DNA of 64,000 nucleotides from CAIYZT01 sp947461435. GTDB taxonomy: Bacteria > Pseudomonadota > Alphaproteobacteria > Rhodobacterales > Rhodobacteraceae. The notes beneath the pieces were generated by a model. It saw only the letters and a list, made by a program, of their open reading frames with translations, did no database searches and was not told the DNA's origin. Both the position numbers and the translations under genes were made by a program. The stretch covers positions 3,224,001 to 3,288,000 of the forward strand of contig OZ260083.1 in NCBI GenBank assembly GCA_965284435.1. The letters run 5' to 3'. Numbering within the stretch: position 1 is the stretch's first letter; each line of letters starts with the position of its first letter. This document shows positions 9,251-17,791 of the stretch, piece after piece.

Positions 9251-10363
9251 TCACCGCAACCTCATGCCATCGGGGTCAAAGACCAGTTCCAGTTCTTTCC
9301 AAGTCTCGTATTTTTCTGGGGGCAAGGGAAAGCCTGACTTTCCACAGCGCGCAATCGCCCGGCGGGCCACTTCGAACATCTTGTTGGCCGACTCGGCGCT
9401 TCCCCCTTCGGATCCGATCAGGGACAAAGACCCAAGATCGGGCGTGCCGTCCTGACCCAAGGCCACATAAATCGTGACGGTTGTACGCATCGCCTCGGAC
9501 GACAGGGCGCCAAGGTTCCAACACTTCTTGATCGCGACGCGAAGGGCATCTTGCTCGCCCGCGCTCATCGGCGGGCCCGAGGATGCGCCGGTATCGGCAC
9601 TGGGTTGTTCTGCCGGATCGGCCGTCGCCTCGGCCAAGGCGGCCGCGACGGCATCGTCCACCGCCGTGGTATCTGTGGGTTCGGCGGCTGGATCAGGGGG
9701 TGTTTGCGCCGCAACCTCGTCGGGCGGCGGCTCGGCCACCGTGGGTTTGGGGCGTCCTTGGGGTCTGCGAGAGGCGGTCGGCGCAAGCTGCGGCGCATCC
9801 GCAGAGGTCTCCACCGCTTCGGTGACAATCTGCGTCGCGGCCTCTTGCGGGCTGGCGGCCGGTTCGGGTGGGGTCTCCACCACGTTTTCGGCGGGCTGAT
9901 CGGTTACCTCTGGGGTCACAGTATCGGCCAACACAGGCGTGTCATTGACATCGTTCACCGGCGTATCGGCCACCCGGTCAATCGGGCGCGGCGCCGGGGG
10001 GATATCGGTGCTGGGAACGGGAATGGGCTGCGCGACATCGGCCAAGGGCGCATCGGGCACGGGCGCCAGATCGGGCTGAGCGATTTCCGCCTCGGGCAAG
10101 ACTTCGGGTGTCGCTTCTGCGGCGGGGGCGGGGCGCTGCGGGGGCGGCTCGCTGGCGGCGGCGGGGGGCGTTACAGCTGCCTGCGCGGCAGCGGCGGCCT
10201 GCGCCGACATCTTGTCAAATTCGGCTGACGAGACAAGAGAGACCTCAGCCACCGGGATTTCGGGCGCGTCGGCAGGCGCAAAAAGCCAATCGCCCAGGAT
10301 CACCCAGACGATAAAGCCCCCATGCAGCAGGGCCGAGCCAATGGTGCCCCGGTTCCAGTCCAC
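9251..10363 (-). CDS. tolA: TolA-like energy transducer of the Tol-Pal system
   Basis: Inner-membrane protein coupling TolQR proton flow to Pal/TolB. The 370-residue product has one N-terminal TM (LLHGGFIVWVILGDWLF), a long Ala/Pro/Asp/Glu-rich periplasmic domain (about residues 45-265) and a C-terminal globular domain with LRVAIKKCWNLGALS and YETWKELELVFDPDGM. Sequence divergence in the middle is normal for TolA. The start is GTG 10363, three bases past the tolR stop. Gene order (tolR before, tolB after) supports the assignment. Confidence 0.88.
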   Translation of the reverse strand: MDWNRGTIGSALLHGGFIVWVILGDWLFAPADAPEIPVAEVSLVSSAEFDKMSAQAAAAAQAAVTPPAAASEPPPQRPAPAAEATPEVLPEAEIAQPDLAPVPDAPLADVAQPIPVPSTDIPPAPRPIDRVADTPVNDVNDTPVLADTVTPEVTDQPAENVVETPPEPAASPQEAATQIVTEAVETSADAPQLAPTASRRPQGRPKPTVAEPPPDEVAAQTPPDPAAEPTDTTAVDDAVAAALAEATADPAEQPSADTGASSGPPMSAGEQDALRVAIKKCWNLGALSSEAMRTTVTIYVALGQDGTPDLGSLSLIGSEGGSAESANKMFEVARRAIARCGKSGFPLPPEKYETWKELELVFDPDGMRLR

Positions 10364-10366
10364 CCG

Positions 10367-10837
10367 TTAATTCCCGCCTCCAAAGGTGGGTCCATCCGCA
10401 TCGGTCACAAGGCCGATGCTGTTGAACCCGCCTGCATTCAGCGCACCCATGACTTGCGCCACCTTTTCATAGGGGATGGCCCCATCGGCCCGCAAAAACA
10501 CCTTGTTCGATGTCCGCTCGGAAGCGATCGCCGTCAGCTTTGGAATAAACTCTGCCTCCGACACCTCGGTGTTCATGATCAGCAAAAGCCCATCCGCCGT
10601 CAGAGTAATGGTCAGGGGTTCTTCCTCTTCGGTCGGCATGGCGGCAGCGGCGGTATCGGGCAATTCCACCGGAACGCCCACGGTCAAAAGCGGCGCTGCG
10701 ACCATGAAGATGATCAAAAGAACCAACATCACATCCACAAAAGGGGTGACGTTGATTTCACTCATCGCTGCAGATGATCCGCGATGCCGGCGCCGGCGCC
10801 CGCCCCCACCCGATTTCTTCATCACCCCCGCGCCCAT
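10367..10837 (-). CDS. tolR: Tol-Pal system protein TolR (ExbD family)
   Basis: Subunit of the proton-driven TolQR motor. The 156-residue protein has a Gly/Arg/Lys-rich N-terminus, then the ExbD/TolR signature SEINVTPFVDVMLVLLIIFM, whose membrane Asp is the expected proton carrier, and a periplasmic domain. The ATG at 10837 is three bases beyond the tolQ stop; a second ATG five codons in (MKKSGGGG) is an alternative start. Confidence 0.95.
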   Translation of the reverse strand: MGAGVMKKSGGGGRRRRHRGSSAAMSEINVTPFVDVMLVLLIIFMVAAPLLTVGVPVELPDTAAAAMPTEEEEPLTITLTADGLLLIMNTEVSEAEFIPKLTAIASERTSNKVFLRADGAIPYEKVAQVMGALNAGGFNSIGLVTDADGPTFGGGN

Positions 10838-10840
10838 GGA

Positions 10841-11536
10841 TCAAGCGTCCAGCTGGCGCGACAGGATGGTGGCAAATTCATCGGCAAAGCTTTCATAGCC
10901 GCCCAGAATATGCTCGCTGTCCGAATTCAACTTGTTGTAAAACACCACAGCCGGGATCGCCGCGATCAACCCAATCCCCGTGGCCAACAGCGCCTCGGCA
11001 ATGCCGGGGGCAACGACCGCAAGATTTGTATTCTGGCTGATGGCGATCTGTTCAAACGAATGTTTGATCCCCCAGATGGTGCCGAACAGGCCGATGAACG
11101 GCGCGGTCGATCCGGTGGTGGCCAGAAACGACAGGCCCTTGTTCAACCGTTCGGATTCGCGCGAGATCGCAACATCCATCGCCCGGTCGATCCGCGCCTG
11201 CGCCCCGGCGATCAAACCGCCATCCTGCCGATGGCTGCGCTTCCATTCCAGCATCCCTGACACAAAGATCTTTTCACTGGGGCCCTGAGGCTCGCCTCCA
11301 ATGCGGTCATACAATTCATCAAGGGGCTCTCCTGACCAAAAGGCCCGGTCGAACACGCCTGCTTCGCCGCGCGATGCGCGGAACATGATGTGCTTTTGAA
11401 TGATGATCGCCCAAGACCAGAAAGACATGATCATCAGCATGATCATCACCAGTTTGACGGTGATCGTTGCGCGCGCAAAAAGGGCGAGCATGGAGAAATC
11501 AATCTCCTGCGCTGCCGCGAGGGTGTCGGTATTCAT
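10841..11536 (-). CDS. tolQ: Tol-Pal system protein TolQ (ExbB/MotA family)
   Basis: Proton-channel subunit of the Tol motor, in the inner membrane. The 231-residue product has three TM segments: near residues 20-45, then LSFLATTGSTAPFIGLFGTI with the conserved Thr/Gly pattern, and IAEALLATGIGLIAAIPAVV. It is the first member of a tight tolQ-tolR-tolA run with 3-base gaps; ybgC lies 129 bases upstream. Confidence 0.96.
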   Translation of the reverse strand: MNTDTLAAAQEIDFSMLALFARATITVKLVMIMLMIMSFWSWAIIIQKHIMFRASRGEAGVFDRAFWSGEPLDELYDRIGGEPQGPSEKIFVSGMLEWKRSHRQDGGLIAGAQARIDRAMDVAISRESERLNKGLSFLATTGSTAPFIGLFGTIWGIKHSFEQIAISQNTNLAVVAPGIAEALLATGIGLIAAIPAVVFYNKLNSDSEHILGGYESFADEFATILSRQLDA

Positions 11537-11665
11537 TACGCCTGCTCTTGTTATCGGGGCTCTTTGGCCACCTATTACAGAGGATTCTATCAGGATTTAA
11601 GCGGCTTTGCCAACACATTGCCGCGATGGGCAGGAACCCGCCGCGCGTTTTTTGGCCAAAAACAC

Positions 11666-12064
11666 CTAATCTGGGGCCGAATTCAGCATCAAACGCAAGG
11701 CCTGAGGCAAACGCGCAGGCCGCCCATCCGGACCCAGACAAACCAAGGTCACAAGCGCGGTGAACAACAAATCGTCGTCCCGCCGCACCTCTTGGCGCAG
11801 TTCGCTGCGCGCCGAAGTGGCGGCCAACATCTGCGTGTCCACCGTCAAGATATCGTCGAAGCGGGCAGGTTTGAGGTAATCTGCCACAACCCGCCGAACC
11901 GCAAAAACCAGTCCCTCATCGCGCAGGCGTCCTTGATCCAAACCCAAGGTGCGCACCCATTCGCTGCGGGCGCGCTCGATAAACTTCAAATAATTGGCGT
12001 AATAGACAATTCCCGCCATGTCGGTGTCTTCGTAATAGACGCGCAGGGAAAAGCTGTGGCCCAT
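11666..12064 (-). CDS. ybgC: Tol-Pal-associated acyl-CoA thioesterase YbgC
   Basis: Hotdog-fold 4-hydroxybenzoyl-CoA-type thioesterase. The 132-residue protein shows the active-site stretch RVYYEDTDMAGIVYYANYLK near the N-terminus and ARSEWVR after it, both typical of YbgC. The preferred start is ATG 12064 (MGHSFSLRV); the frame stays open another 105 bases upstream but that part has no family likeness. It heads the Tol-Pal cluster as in most proteobacteria. Confidence 0.92.
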   Translation of the reverse strand: MGHSFSLRVYYEDTDMAGIVYYANYLKFIERARSEWVRTLGLDQGRLRDEGLVFAVRRVVADYLKPARFDDILTVDTQMLAATSARSELRQEVRRDDDLLFTALVTLVCLGPDGRPARLPQALRLMLNSAPD

Positions 12065-12209
12065 CAAACCAAAGGCACAAACGGCACACCGCACGCGGCA
12101 AGCCAGACAAGGGAAACCAAAAGGGCATAACGCAAGGACATGTCGCAACTCCGGCACTGTTGGGGGCACTATGACCGCCCGGCGCGCGAAGGCAAGTCCC
12201 GTGCCGGGT

Positions 12210-12635
12210 TCAGGCGTCTATCAGGTTTTCCGCCGGATAGCGCAGACCGCGCTCTTGAACATAGACATCCGCATCAACCAGATGAAAGGCCCGTTTCAAT
12301 CGGTCAATCGCCGCAGGCCGATCCAGTTCATTCTGGCAGGTATAAAGGTCAATGGTAACAAATCCGCGCCCCGGAAAGGTGTGAAAGCTGATATGACTTT
12401 CCGCGATCATCACGAAGCCCGAAAGTCCCCCCGGATCTTTCAGACAGTTTGGCCCCACCGACACCACCACAGGCGCGCAGATCGGATGCATCCCCATTTC
12501 CTGCGGCAAATCCACCAACAATTGGCGCAGCGCGCCCTCGTCCGTCATCAACGGTCCCGAGGCGGAATAACCGTCTATCATCACGTGAACACCAAATTGT
12601 TCGGTTCGCGGCGCGGAAACATGGCTTTGCAGCAT
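12210..12635 (-). CDS. speH: S-adenosylmethionine decarboxylase proenzyme (prokaryotic type)
   Basis: Decarboxylates SAM to give the aminopropyl donor for spermidine. The 141-residue protein has the self-processing segment ESHISFHTFPGRGF, where cleavage before Ser makes the pyruvoyl cofactor, and a later CQNE segment near the downstream Cys. The start is ATG 12635 with AAAGGG eight bases upstream; a GTG three codons earlier overlaps that site. No speE or other polyamine gene is in the window, and it sits alone between ybgC and an unknown gene. Confidence 0.9.
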   Translation of the reverse strand: MLQSHVSAPRTEQFGVHVMIDGYSASGPLMTDEGALRQLLVDLPQEMGMHPICAPVVVSVGPNCLKDPGGLSGFVMIAESHISFHTFPGRGFVTIDLYTCQNELDRPAAIDRLKRAFHLVDADVYVQERGLRYPAENLIDA

Positions 12636-12691
12636 CAGAATCACCCTTTGGGATAATGTCCGATGAACCGTACAACCCCTGATGGCAAAGT

Positions 12692-13330
12692 CTACTGCTG
12701 TTGAGCGGCCAAGCGCAGCGCCACGCGGGCGGCCAAACGAACCGAATGGCTGCTGTCATTGGCCACGGCGGGCATCAAAGGGTCGTAACTGGCCCGGATC
12801 ACTTCACCGATATCGGGCCGCAAAATGACCACCTCTCCCGCCCGCGCCAAGGCGGATCTGGCGGAAAACGCGCGATCAGACCAGGTGACAATCATCTGGA
12901 CGGCCTCGTTCAACGCCAAATCCTGCGCCGGCATATCGGCCAAAACGCCGCCCATGCGCACGAAAACAAACACCGCCTTGACCGACCCATCAGCATCAAA
13001 CCGAAACTGGCGATACTGGTTGGCCTCTGCCGCCTGCAACCTTGCGCACAAGGGCACAAGACCCGGCACCAATTGGTCCAACTTTGGAACACGGGGCAAT
13101 TCATCCCAATCCGAGATAAAGAACATCATCAGATTTGCGCCAAGTTCGGGGTCCGTTTCAGCCATTTGATGGCCTGCAAGCGCAACCACCGCTTCTATGG
13201 CACCTTTGACAATGCCCAAGGTCGGCCCTTCGATGCCGAAAACCACGGGAACAATGGGGCGCCCCCAGCGCGCAAACCGGTAAGACCCATCGCTGCGGGT
13301 GAACAACTCTTGCACGGCCTCTGGCGTCAT
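12692..13330 (-). CDS. Conserved hypothetical protein
   Basis: A 212-residue soluble protein with no signal peptide or membrane segment. I do not recognise a domain. Visible features are an N-terminal MTPEAVQELFTRSDGSYRFARWGRPI, a hydrophobic IVPVVFGIEGPTLGIVKGA and an aromatic patch MMFFISDWDELPRVP. The start ATG has GGAG six bases upstream and codon use looks native. It lies between ruvB and speH on the same strand with gaps of 125 and 56 bases. Function unknown. Confidence 0.7.
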   Translation of the reverse strand: MTPEAVQELFTRSDGSYRFARWGRPIVPVVFGIEGPTLGIVKGAIEAVVALAGHQMAETDPELGANLMMFFISDWDELPRVPKLDQLVPGLVPLCARLQAAEANQYRQFRFDADGSVKAVFVFVRMGGVLADMPAQDLALNEAVQMIVTWSDRAFSARSALARAGEVVILRPDIGEVIRASYDPLMPAVANDSSHSVRLAARVALRLAAQQQ

Positions 13331-13455
13331 GTCCCACTCCTTGGTTGATCACGCACTTATCCCGGCCAAGGCGCGCCCTCAACCCCGGTGCAGACTGCCC
13401 ATTTCGGGGGCAATCGCGACAAAATGGGGTCAGGTCCAGTCCGGAAACCGCGGCC

Positions 13456-14481
13456 TCAACCTTCGAACAAATCGCTTTGTCCCGGCGGTTTCGGCGCTTC
13501 CAGCCCCAAATGCCGCCACGCCTTCATACCCAGCATCCGGCCCCTCGGGGTCCGCAAGATCAGACCTTGCTGCAACAAGAAGGGTTCGATCACCTCTTCG
13601 ATCGCATCGCGGCTTTCCGACAACGCGGCGGCGATGGTTTCCACACCGACCGGCCCCCCCGCGTAATTTTCGGCCAAAAGAAGCATGTATCTGCGGTCCG
13701 CCCCATCAAGACCGAGTTTGTCGACACCCAAACGCGTCAAAGCATGGTCGGCTATGGCGCGGGTCAAGTGCCCATTGCCTTCCACCGTCACAAAATCCAC
13801 CACCCGGCGCAGAAGACGGCCGGCAATGCGCGGCGTGCCTCGCGCCCGCTTGGCAATCTCGCGGCATCCTTCCGGTTCGGCCTGCACACCCAAAAGACGC
13901 GCGCCCCGCGTCACGATCTCGTGCAACTCATCCTCGGTGTAAAATTGCAACCGGGTTGGAATGCCAAAGCGATCCCGCAAAGGCGTTGTCAGAAGGCCCA
14001 GACGCGTGGTGGCCCCGACAAGCGTGAAAGGTTGCAGGTCGATGCGTACCGTGCGCGCGGCGGGCCCTTCGCCGATCACCAAATCAAGCGCGAAATCTTC
14101 CATCGCGGGATACAAAACCTCCTCGACCACCGGGCTAAGGCGATGAATTTCATCGATGAACAAGACATCATTGGGTTCAAGGTTGGTCAGGATCGCGGCC
14201 AGATCGCCCGCTTTGGCCAGAACCGGGCCGCTTGTCATGCGAAAGCCCACCCCCAACTCTCGCGCCATGATCTGCGCAAGGGTCGTCTTGCCCAAACCCG
14301 GCGGGCCGTGAAAAAGCGTGTGATCCATCGCCTCGCCCCGGATCTTGGCGCTTTCAATAAAGACCTTCAGATTTGCCCGTGCCTCGTGCTGTCCGATAAA
14401 CTCGTCCAGAACCTGCGGCCGAAGCGCGCGGTCCAGATCCTCGGGCAGTTTTTCGGGGCGCAAATTGGGATCAGAGGTCAT
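13456..14481 (-). CDS. ruvB: Holliday junction branch-migration helicase RuvB
   Basis: AAA+ motor of the RuvAB complex. The 341-residue product has LRPQVLDEFIGQ, Walker A GPPGLGKTTLAQI near residue 60, Walker B LFIDEIHRLSP, the sensor region GATTRLGLLTTPLRDRFGI and a winged-helix end (GGPVGVETIAAALSE). The start ATG at 14481 overlaps the ruvA stop (ATGA), indicating coupled translation within ruvC-ruvA-ruvB. Confidence 0.97.
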   Translation of the reverse strand: MTSDPNLRPEKLPEDLDRALRPQVLDEFIGQHEARANLKVFIESAKIRGEAMDHTLFHGPPGLGKTTLAQIMARELGVGFRMTSGPVLAKAGDLAAILTNLEPNDVLFIDEIHRLSPVVEEVLYPAMEDFALDLVIGEGPAARTVRIDLQPFTLVGATTRLGLLTTPLRDRFGIPTRLQFYTEDELHEIVTRGARLLGVQAEPEGCREIAKRARGTPRIAGRLLRRVVDFVTVEGNGHLTRAIADHALTRLGVDKLGLDGADRRYMLLLAENYAGGPVGVETIAAALSESRDAIEEVIEPFLLQQGLILRTPRGRMLGMKAWRHLGLEAPKPPGQSDLFEG

Positions 14482-15161
14482 CAACGGGCCTTCGGCGCGA
14501 GCAGTTTCAGGCTGGCCCGGATCAGCCCGGCAGTATCAAGATCGGGCTGCGTATCGGCCACGGTGGCCAAGGCCTGCGCGGCATCGGCGGGACCATATCC
14601 CAAATTCGTCAAGGCCGAGAGCGCATCTGACGTGCTGGCCGCTTTGGCATGAACCGCCACATCCGCCTTTGACGGGCGCTTTGGGGCCGGGGCACTGACG
14701 GTTTCGATCACCTCGTCCAGTTCGGCCACTGAGGAAAGATTGGCCCCTTGTGCCATGACCATCGGCGCCTTGGCCTTCAATTCCAAAATAACGCGCTGCG
14801 CCAATTTGGGGCCCACGCCCGGGGCAGACTGGATGGCCCGCGCATCGCCCAACGTAATCGCTCTGCCCGTGCCTTCCGGCCCCAAGGTACCCAAAATGGA
14901 CATCGCCGCCTTGGCCCCAACGCCCTGAACGGTGGTCAGCAGCTTGTGCCATTCCTTTTCGATCATCGTTGGAAATCCGAACAGCTGCAGCAAGTCTTCG
15001 CGCACCACCAATTCGGTGTACAACGCCACGGCCTCTCCCTGCGCGGGCATTGCGCGCAAGGTTCGATCGCTGACATGAACAATATAGCCGACCCCGCGCA
15101 CATCGATCAGCACGTGGTCTGGTCCGCGCCAATCCAATCGGCCTGAAATCTTGCCAATCAT
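14481..15161 (-). CDS. ruvA: Holliday junction branch-migration protein RuvA
   Basis: DNA-binding subunit that holds the four-way junction for RuvB. The 226-residue protein has an N-terminal OB fold (MIGKISGRLDWRGPDHVLID), helix-hairpin-helix motifs (TTVQGVGAKAAMSIL, SAPGVGPKLAQRVI) and a C-terminal UBA-like domain contacting RuvB (LTNLGYGPADAAQAL). Its start overlaps the ruvC stop and its stop overlaps the ruvB start. Confidence 0.97.
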   Translation of the reverse strand: MIGKISGRLDWRGPDHVLIDVRGVGYIVHVSDRTLRAMPAQGEAVALYTELVVREDLLQLFGFPTMIEKEWHKLLTTVQGVGAKAAMSILGTLGPEGTGRAITLGDARAIQSAPGVGPKLAQRVILELKAKAPMVMAQGANLSSVAELDEVIETVSAPAPKRPSKADVAVHAKAASTSDALSALTNLGYGPADAAQALATVADTQPDLDTAGLIRASLKLLAPKAR

Positions 15162-15676
15162 GCGCTTGCCCTGCGAACAGCATCCTGCAGCCGGCTTGAC
15201 GACTGAACGTGATGCGCGTGGCAGATCGCCACGGCCAGCGCGTCTGCCGCATCCGGCCCGGCGATCTTGACCCCCGGCAAATGAATCCGCACCATGTGAT
15301 CGACTTGAACCTTGGCCGCGTGCCCCACACCGACAACCGTCTTTTTGACGGCATTGGGCGCATATTCCCCCACGGTCAGGCCAAATTGCGCGGGCACCAA
15401 CAAGGCAATGCCGCGTGCCTGCCCCAGCTTCAACGTGGCCACAGCATCCTTGTTCACAAAGGTATGTTCGACAGCCGCTGCATCGGGGGCATAGGTCTTG
15501 ACCACCACGGTCAGCTGTTCATACAGCGACACCAAACGCAGCGCGAGATCGCCTTCGCCCTCGCCCGCCACCGAATGGCAGATCCCATTGGCCACGTGGG
15601 TGATTCGCGCGCCGGCAACCTCGATCACCCCCCAACCGAGGTTTCGAAGGCCCGGATCGATCCCCAAAACGCGCAT
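15158..15676 (-). CDS. ruvC: Crossover junction endodeoxyribonuclease RuvC
   Basis: Resolves Holliday junctions by paired nicks. The 172-residue protein starts MRVLGIDPGLRNLGWGVI with the first catalytic Asp, followed by AAVEHTFVNKD with the catalytic Glu and the late AGPDAADALAVAICH with the closing Asp pair. It is the first gene of the ruvCAB operon; 324 bases without a recognised gene lie upstream. Confidence 0.97.
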   Translation of the reverse strand: MRVLGIDPGLRNLGWGVIEVAGARITHVANGICHSVAGEGEGDLALRLVSLYEQLTVVVKTYAPDAAAVEHTFVNKDAVATLKLGQARGIALLVPAQFGLTVGEYAPNAVKKTVVGVGHAAKVQVDHMVRIHLPGVKIAGPDAADALAVAICHAHHVQSSSRLQDAVRRASA

Positions 15677-16000
15677 GCCTGCCCCTATTTATTTCACTTT
15701 TTAGCGAATTAGCACGAAAAGAGAACATCCGCCAAGCAATTTGCGCGCGTCTGTGGATCCTGGAAACGATTGTGCAGTCGCAGAAAGACGACCCACCGTC
15801 TTCCAAAACCGACATTTATGACGCTTTTGAGTGCTTCGAGAGGGTAAATATGGCATTTTTATGGCAAACAGCCATGCACAGAACGCAAGGCAGGCATGCT
15901 TGCCCGCCCATTGCTTTGCATCTGCAGCACGCCTATTTCCCCTTCATCGACGGCAAATGACTGCTTGTTGATTGAGCAAATTGAAAAAAGGATAACCGCA
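15677..16000. other. Intergenic region between ruvC and the DUF1127 gene
   Basis: Divergent promoter region of 324 bases. It holds a near-perfect 16-base palindrome GGCAGGCATGCTTGCC (15889-15904), an inverted repeat ATGGC-aaaca-GCCAT (15861-15875) and another ATGGCA at 15850. These look operator-like but no regulator can be named. An open frame of about 60 codons (15772-15960, plus strand) has no family likeness and no clear ribosome site, so I do not call it a gene. Confidence 0.4.
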
Positions 16001-16204
16001 ATGGCCGCTTCAGTGACGTCCTCCGCGGCGCCGTTTGGCGCCATCTCGATCTTCCGCTCGGTTCAGTTCCTGACCGAAGCCGCGACCTCTGTCGCAGCTT
16101 GGAACAACGCCCGCATCACGCGCAAGTCTCTGTCCAAACTCTCTGACCGCGAGCTTGACGACATTGGCCTGTGCCGCGGTGATATCGAATTCATCGGCCG
16201 CTAA
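16001..16204 (+). CDS. DUF1127 domain-containing small protein
   Basis: A 67-residue protein ending in the DUF1127 (YjiS-like) motif: ITRKSLSKLSDRELDDIGLCRGDI. Small DUF1127 proteins in alphaproteobacteria have been linked to RNA turnover, stress and phosphate or C1 metabolism; the role here is not evident. The start ATG 16001 has AAAAGGA nine bases upstream. A strong intrinsic terminator follows within 30 bases, so it is a stand-alone transcript. Confidence 0.85.
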   Translation: MAASVTSSAAPFGAISIFRSVQFLTEAATSVAAWNNARITRKSLSKLSDRELDDIGLCRGDIEFIGR

Positions 16205-16231
16205 TCTTCGCTGCCCGAAAAGTGATGAAAG

Positions 16232-16256
16232 GCCACCCAAACCGGGTGGCTTTTTT
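16232..16256 (+). terminator. Intrinsic terminator after the DUF1127 gene
   Basis: GCCACCC (16232-16238) pairs with GGGTGGC (16244-16250) across a 5-base loop and is followed directly by six T (16251-16256). Confidence 0.85.
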
Positions 16257-16275
16257 CATACCCGCCGCCGCCAAA

Positions 16276-16304
16276 TGAAAAAGCCGCCAAGGCGGCGGCT
16301 TTTG
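16276..16304 (-). terminator. Intrinsic terminator for the 16341-16691 gene
   Basis: AAGCCGCC (16281-16288) pairs with GGCGGCTT (16294-16301). Read on the minus strand the hairpin is followed by a run of T, and it lies 40 bases after the stop of the minus-strand gene. Confidence 0.75.
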
Positions 16305-16340
16305 TTCGGAAGGGTACGAATTCGGAAGGGCGCGAAAGGG

Positions 16341-16691
16341 CTACTTGAGCCGCTCCATGCCGCCCGCCATCGCGTCTGACATCCACAAGGTGACGGGATC
16401 CGCCTGCATGAGCCAACCGCCGACCGGGTCAAACCCTTCGCCTGCCTGCAAGCGCTCGACCCGCTGGGCATAGCTGTCGGCCCCGACGGCCTGATACAAG
16501 CCCGCCTTCAACCCAAACACGACCAGAAGCGCCATGAATGTTGGCAAAAGCCAGCCACGACGCTTGGCGGGCGAACGGTGATAGAACGACCGACCGAGCG
16601 TTCCATCCGCTTCAAACCCGTATCCTTTACTGCGCATCCGTTCAAATCTGCGAACGCGATCGTAAAAGTCTGCCATATTTGCGTCAGCCAT
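16341..16691 (-). CDS. Conserved hypothetical single-TM protein
   Basis: A 116-residue protein with a cytoplasmic N-terminus rich in Arg/Asp (MADFYDRVRRFERMRSKGYG), one TM segment near residues 55-75 (WLLPTFMALLVVFGLKAGLY) and a C-terminal domain of about 40 residues. I do not recognise the family. ATG 16691 has GGAG eight bases upstream; a longer frame adds nine residues. Probably a single-gene transcript ended by the hairpin at 16276-16304. Confidence 0.65.
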   Translation of the reverse strand: MADANMADFYDRVRRFERMRSKGYGFEADGTLGRSFYHRSPAKRRGWLLPTFMALLVVFGLKAGLYQAVGADSYAQRVERLQAGEGFDPVGGWLMQADPVTLWMSDAMAGGMERLK

Positions 16692-16813
16692 TTCAGCAAC
16701 TCCAGCTTCAGCCCCCAACCAAGCATTTTTTTGGGCCCAGATTGTGGCAAAATTTTGTCAATTGCGGCAGACTGGCCTTAATATCATCATTCTAACCAGA
16801 TGATTTTAAAGTA

Positions 16814-17698
16814 CTATTTCCGTTTCAGAACCAATGCGCTCCATTCCCCAAGATCTTCGCGTGATTCAAGAACAAAGCCCTGTGCGTCGTAAGCGGTGAT
16901 GATCGACTCGGCCTGAACCACCAACAGGCCAGACAGAATCAACCGCCCGCCATGGGTGCAATATCGGGCCATTTCCGGGGCAAGTTCCACAAGCGGGCCC
17001 TTCAGGATATTTGCGAAAATCAGATCGAAAGGGGCCGCCTCTGCCAGCTGCGGATGGGCAAAGCCTGCCGCCTCCATACAGGCAATCCGCCCGGCAAGCC
17101 CGTTGATCGCCGCATTGGCAACCGCCACATCCACCGCGACCTGATCAATATCGCTGGCGATGATGACGGCATCGGGCAAGACCGCAGCCGCTGCAAGCGC
17201 CAGGACCGCCGTGCCGCAGCCAATATCGGCCACCTTGGCCGGCCGCAGTCCGCCCTCAAACAGCCTGTCAAAGGCCTTCAAGCAGCCCAAAGTAGTGCCA
17301 TGGTGCCCGGTGCCAAAAGCAACCGTCGCTTCGATCTGCAAGGTCACCTTCCCGGCGGCCTTGGCTTCGGCTGCCCGTTCGCCGTCGTGGCTGCCATAGA
17401 CAAAGAAACGTCCCGCCTCGACAGGTGCCAGTTCGCGCCGCACTTTGGCTACCCAGTCGATGTCAGGAATATCGGAAATCGCAAAGGTCCGCGCCCCAAA
17501 GGCCTGCGCAACCATATCCAACAGCGCCACGTTGGGCTGATCCATGTAATAGGCCCCAACTTCCCACAGGCCGCTGTCATCTTCGATCTCAAAGACGCCG
17601 ACCCCAACGGGTTTGGGCTCCAGCTGCTCCAGCGCCATGCCGATGGCATTGGCATAATCTTCGCCGGGTACGGTGGTCAGTGCGGAAAAGGTGGGCAT
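16814..17698 (-). CDS. prmA: Ribosomal protein L11 methyltransferase
   Basis: Trimethylates L11 using SAM. The 294-residue protein has the PrmA N-terminal recognition domain and a class I methyltransferase core: FGTGHHGTTLGCL, motif I VADIGCGTAVLALAA and the NILKGPLVELAPEMA stretch that matches the N-I-L-x-x-P-L signature. I took ATG 17698 (MPTFSALTTVPG) over an upstream extension to 17752; it gives the family's normal length. Confidence 0.93.
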   Translation of the reverse strand: MPTFSALTTVPGEDYANAIGMALEQLEPKPVGVGVFEIEDDSGLWEVGAYYMDQPNVALLDMVAQAFGARTFAISDIPDIDWVAKVRRELAPVEAGRFFVYGSHDGERAAEAKAAGKVTLQIEATVAFGTGHHGTTLGCLKAFDRLFEGGLRPAKVADIGCGTAVLALAAAAVLPDAVIIASDIDQVAVDVAVANAAINGLAGRIACMEAAGFAHPQLAEAAPFDLIFANILKGPLVELAPEMARYCTHGGRLILSGLLVVQAESIITAYDAQGFVLESREDLGEWSALVLKRK

Positions 17699-17791
17699 AT
17701 GCGGCACTCCTGATGTGCCGGGGCAGTTACGCCCTTGCCCGGCCGGACGCAAGCGCGCCCGATCAGGGGCGCGCTTTGGTTGCGTTCCTTG

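Noticed and set aside
15772..15960. Possible small gene of 62 codons between ruvC and the DUF1127 gene
   Set aside because: No ribosome site, no family likeness, and it overlaps the palindromic promoter-like region.
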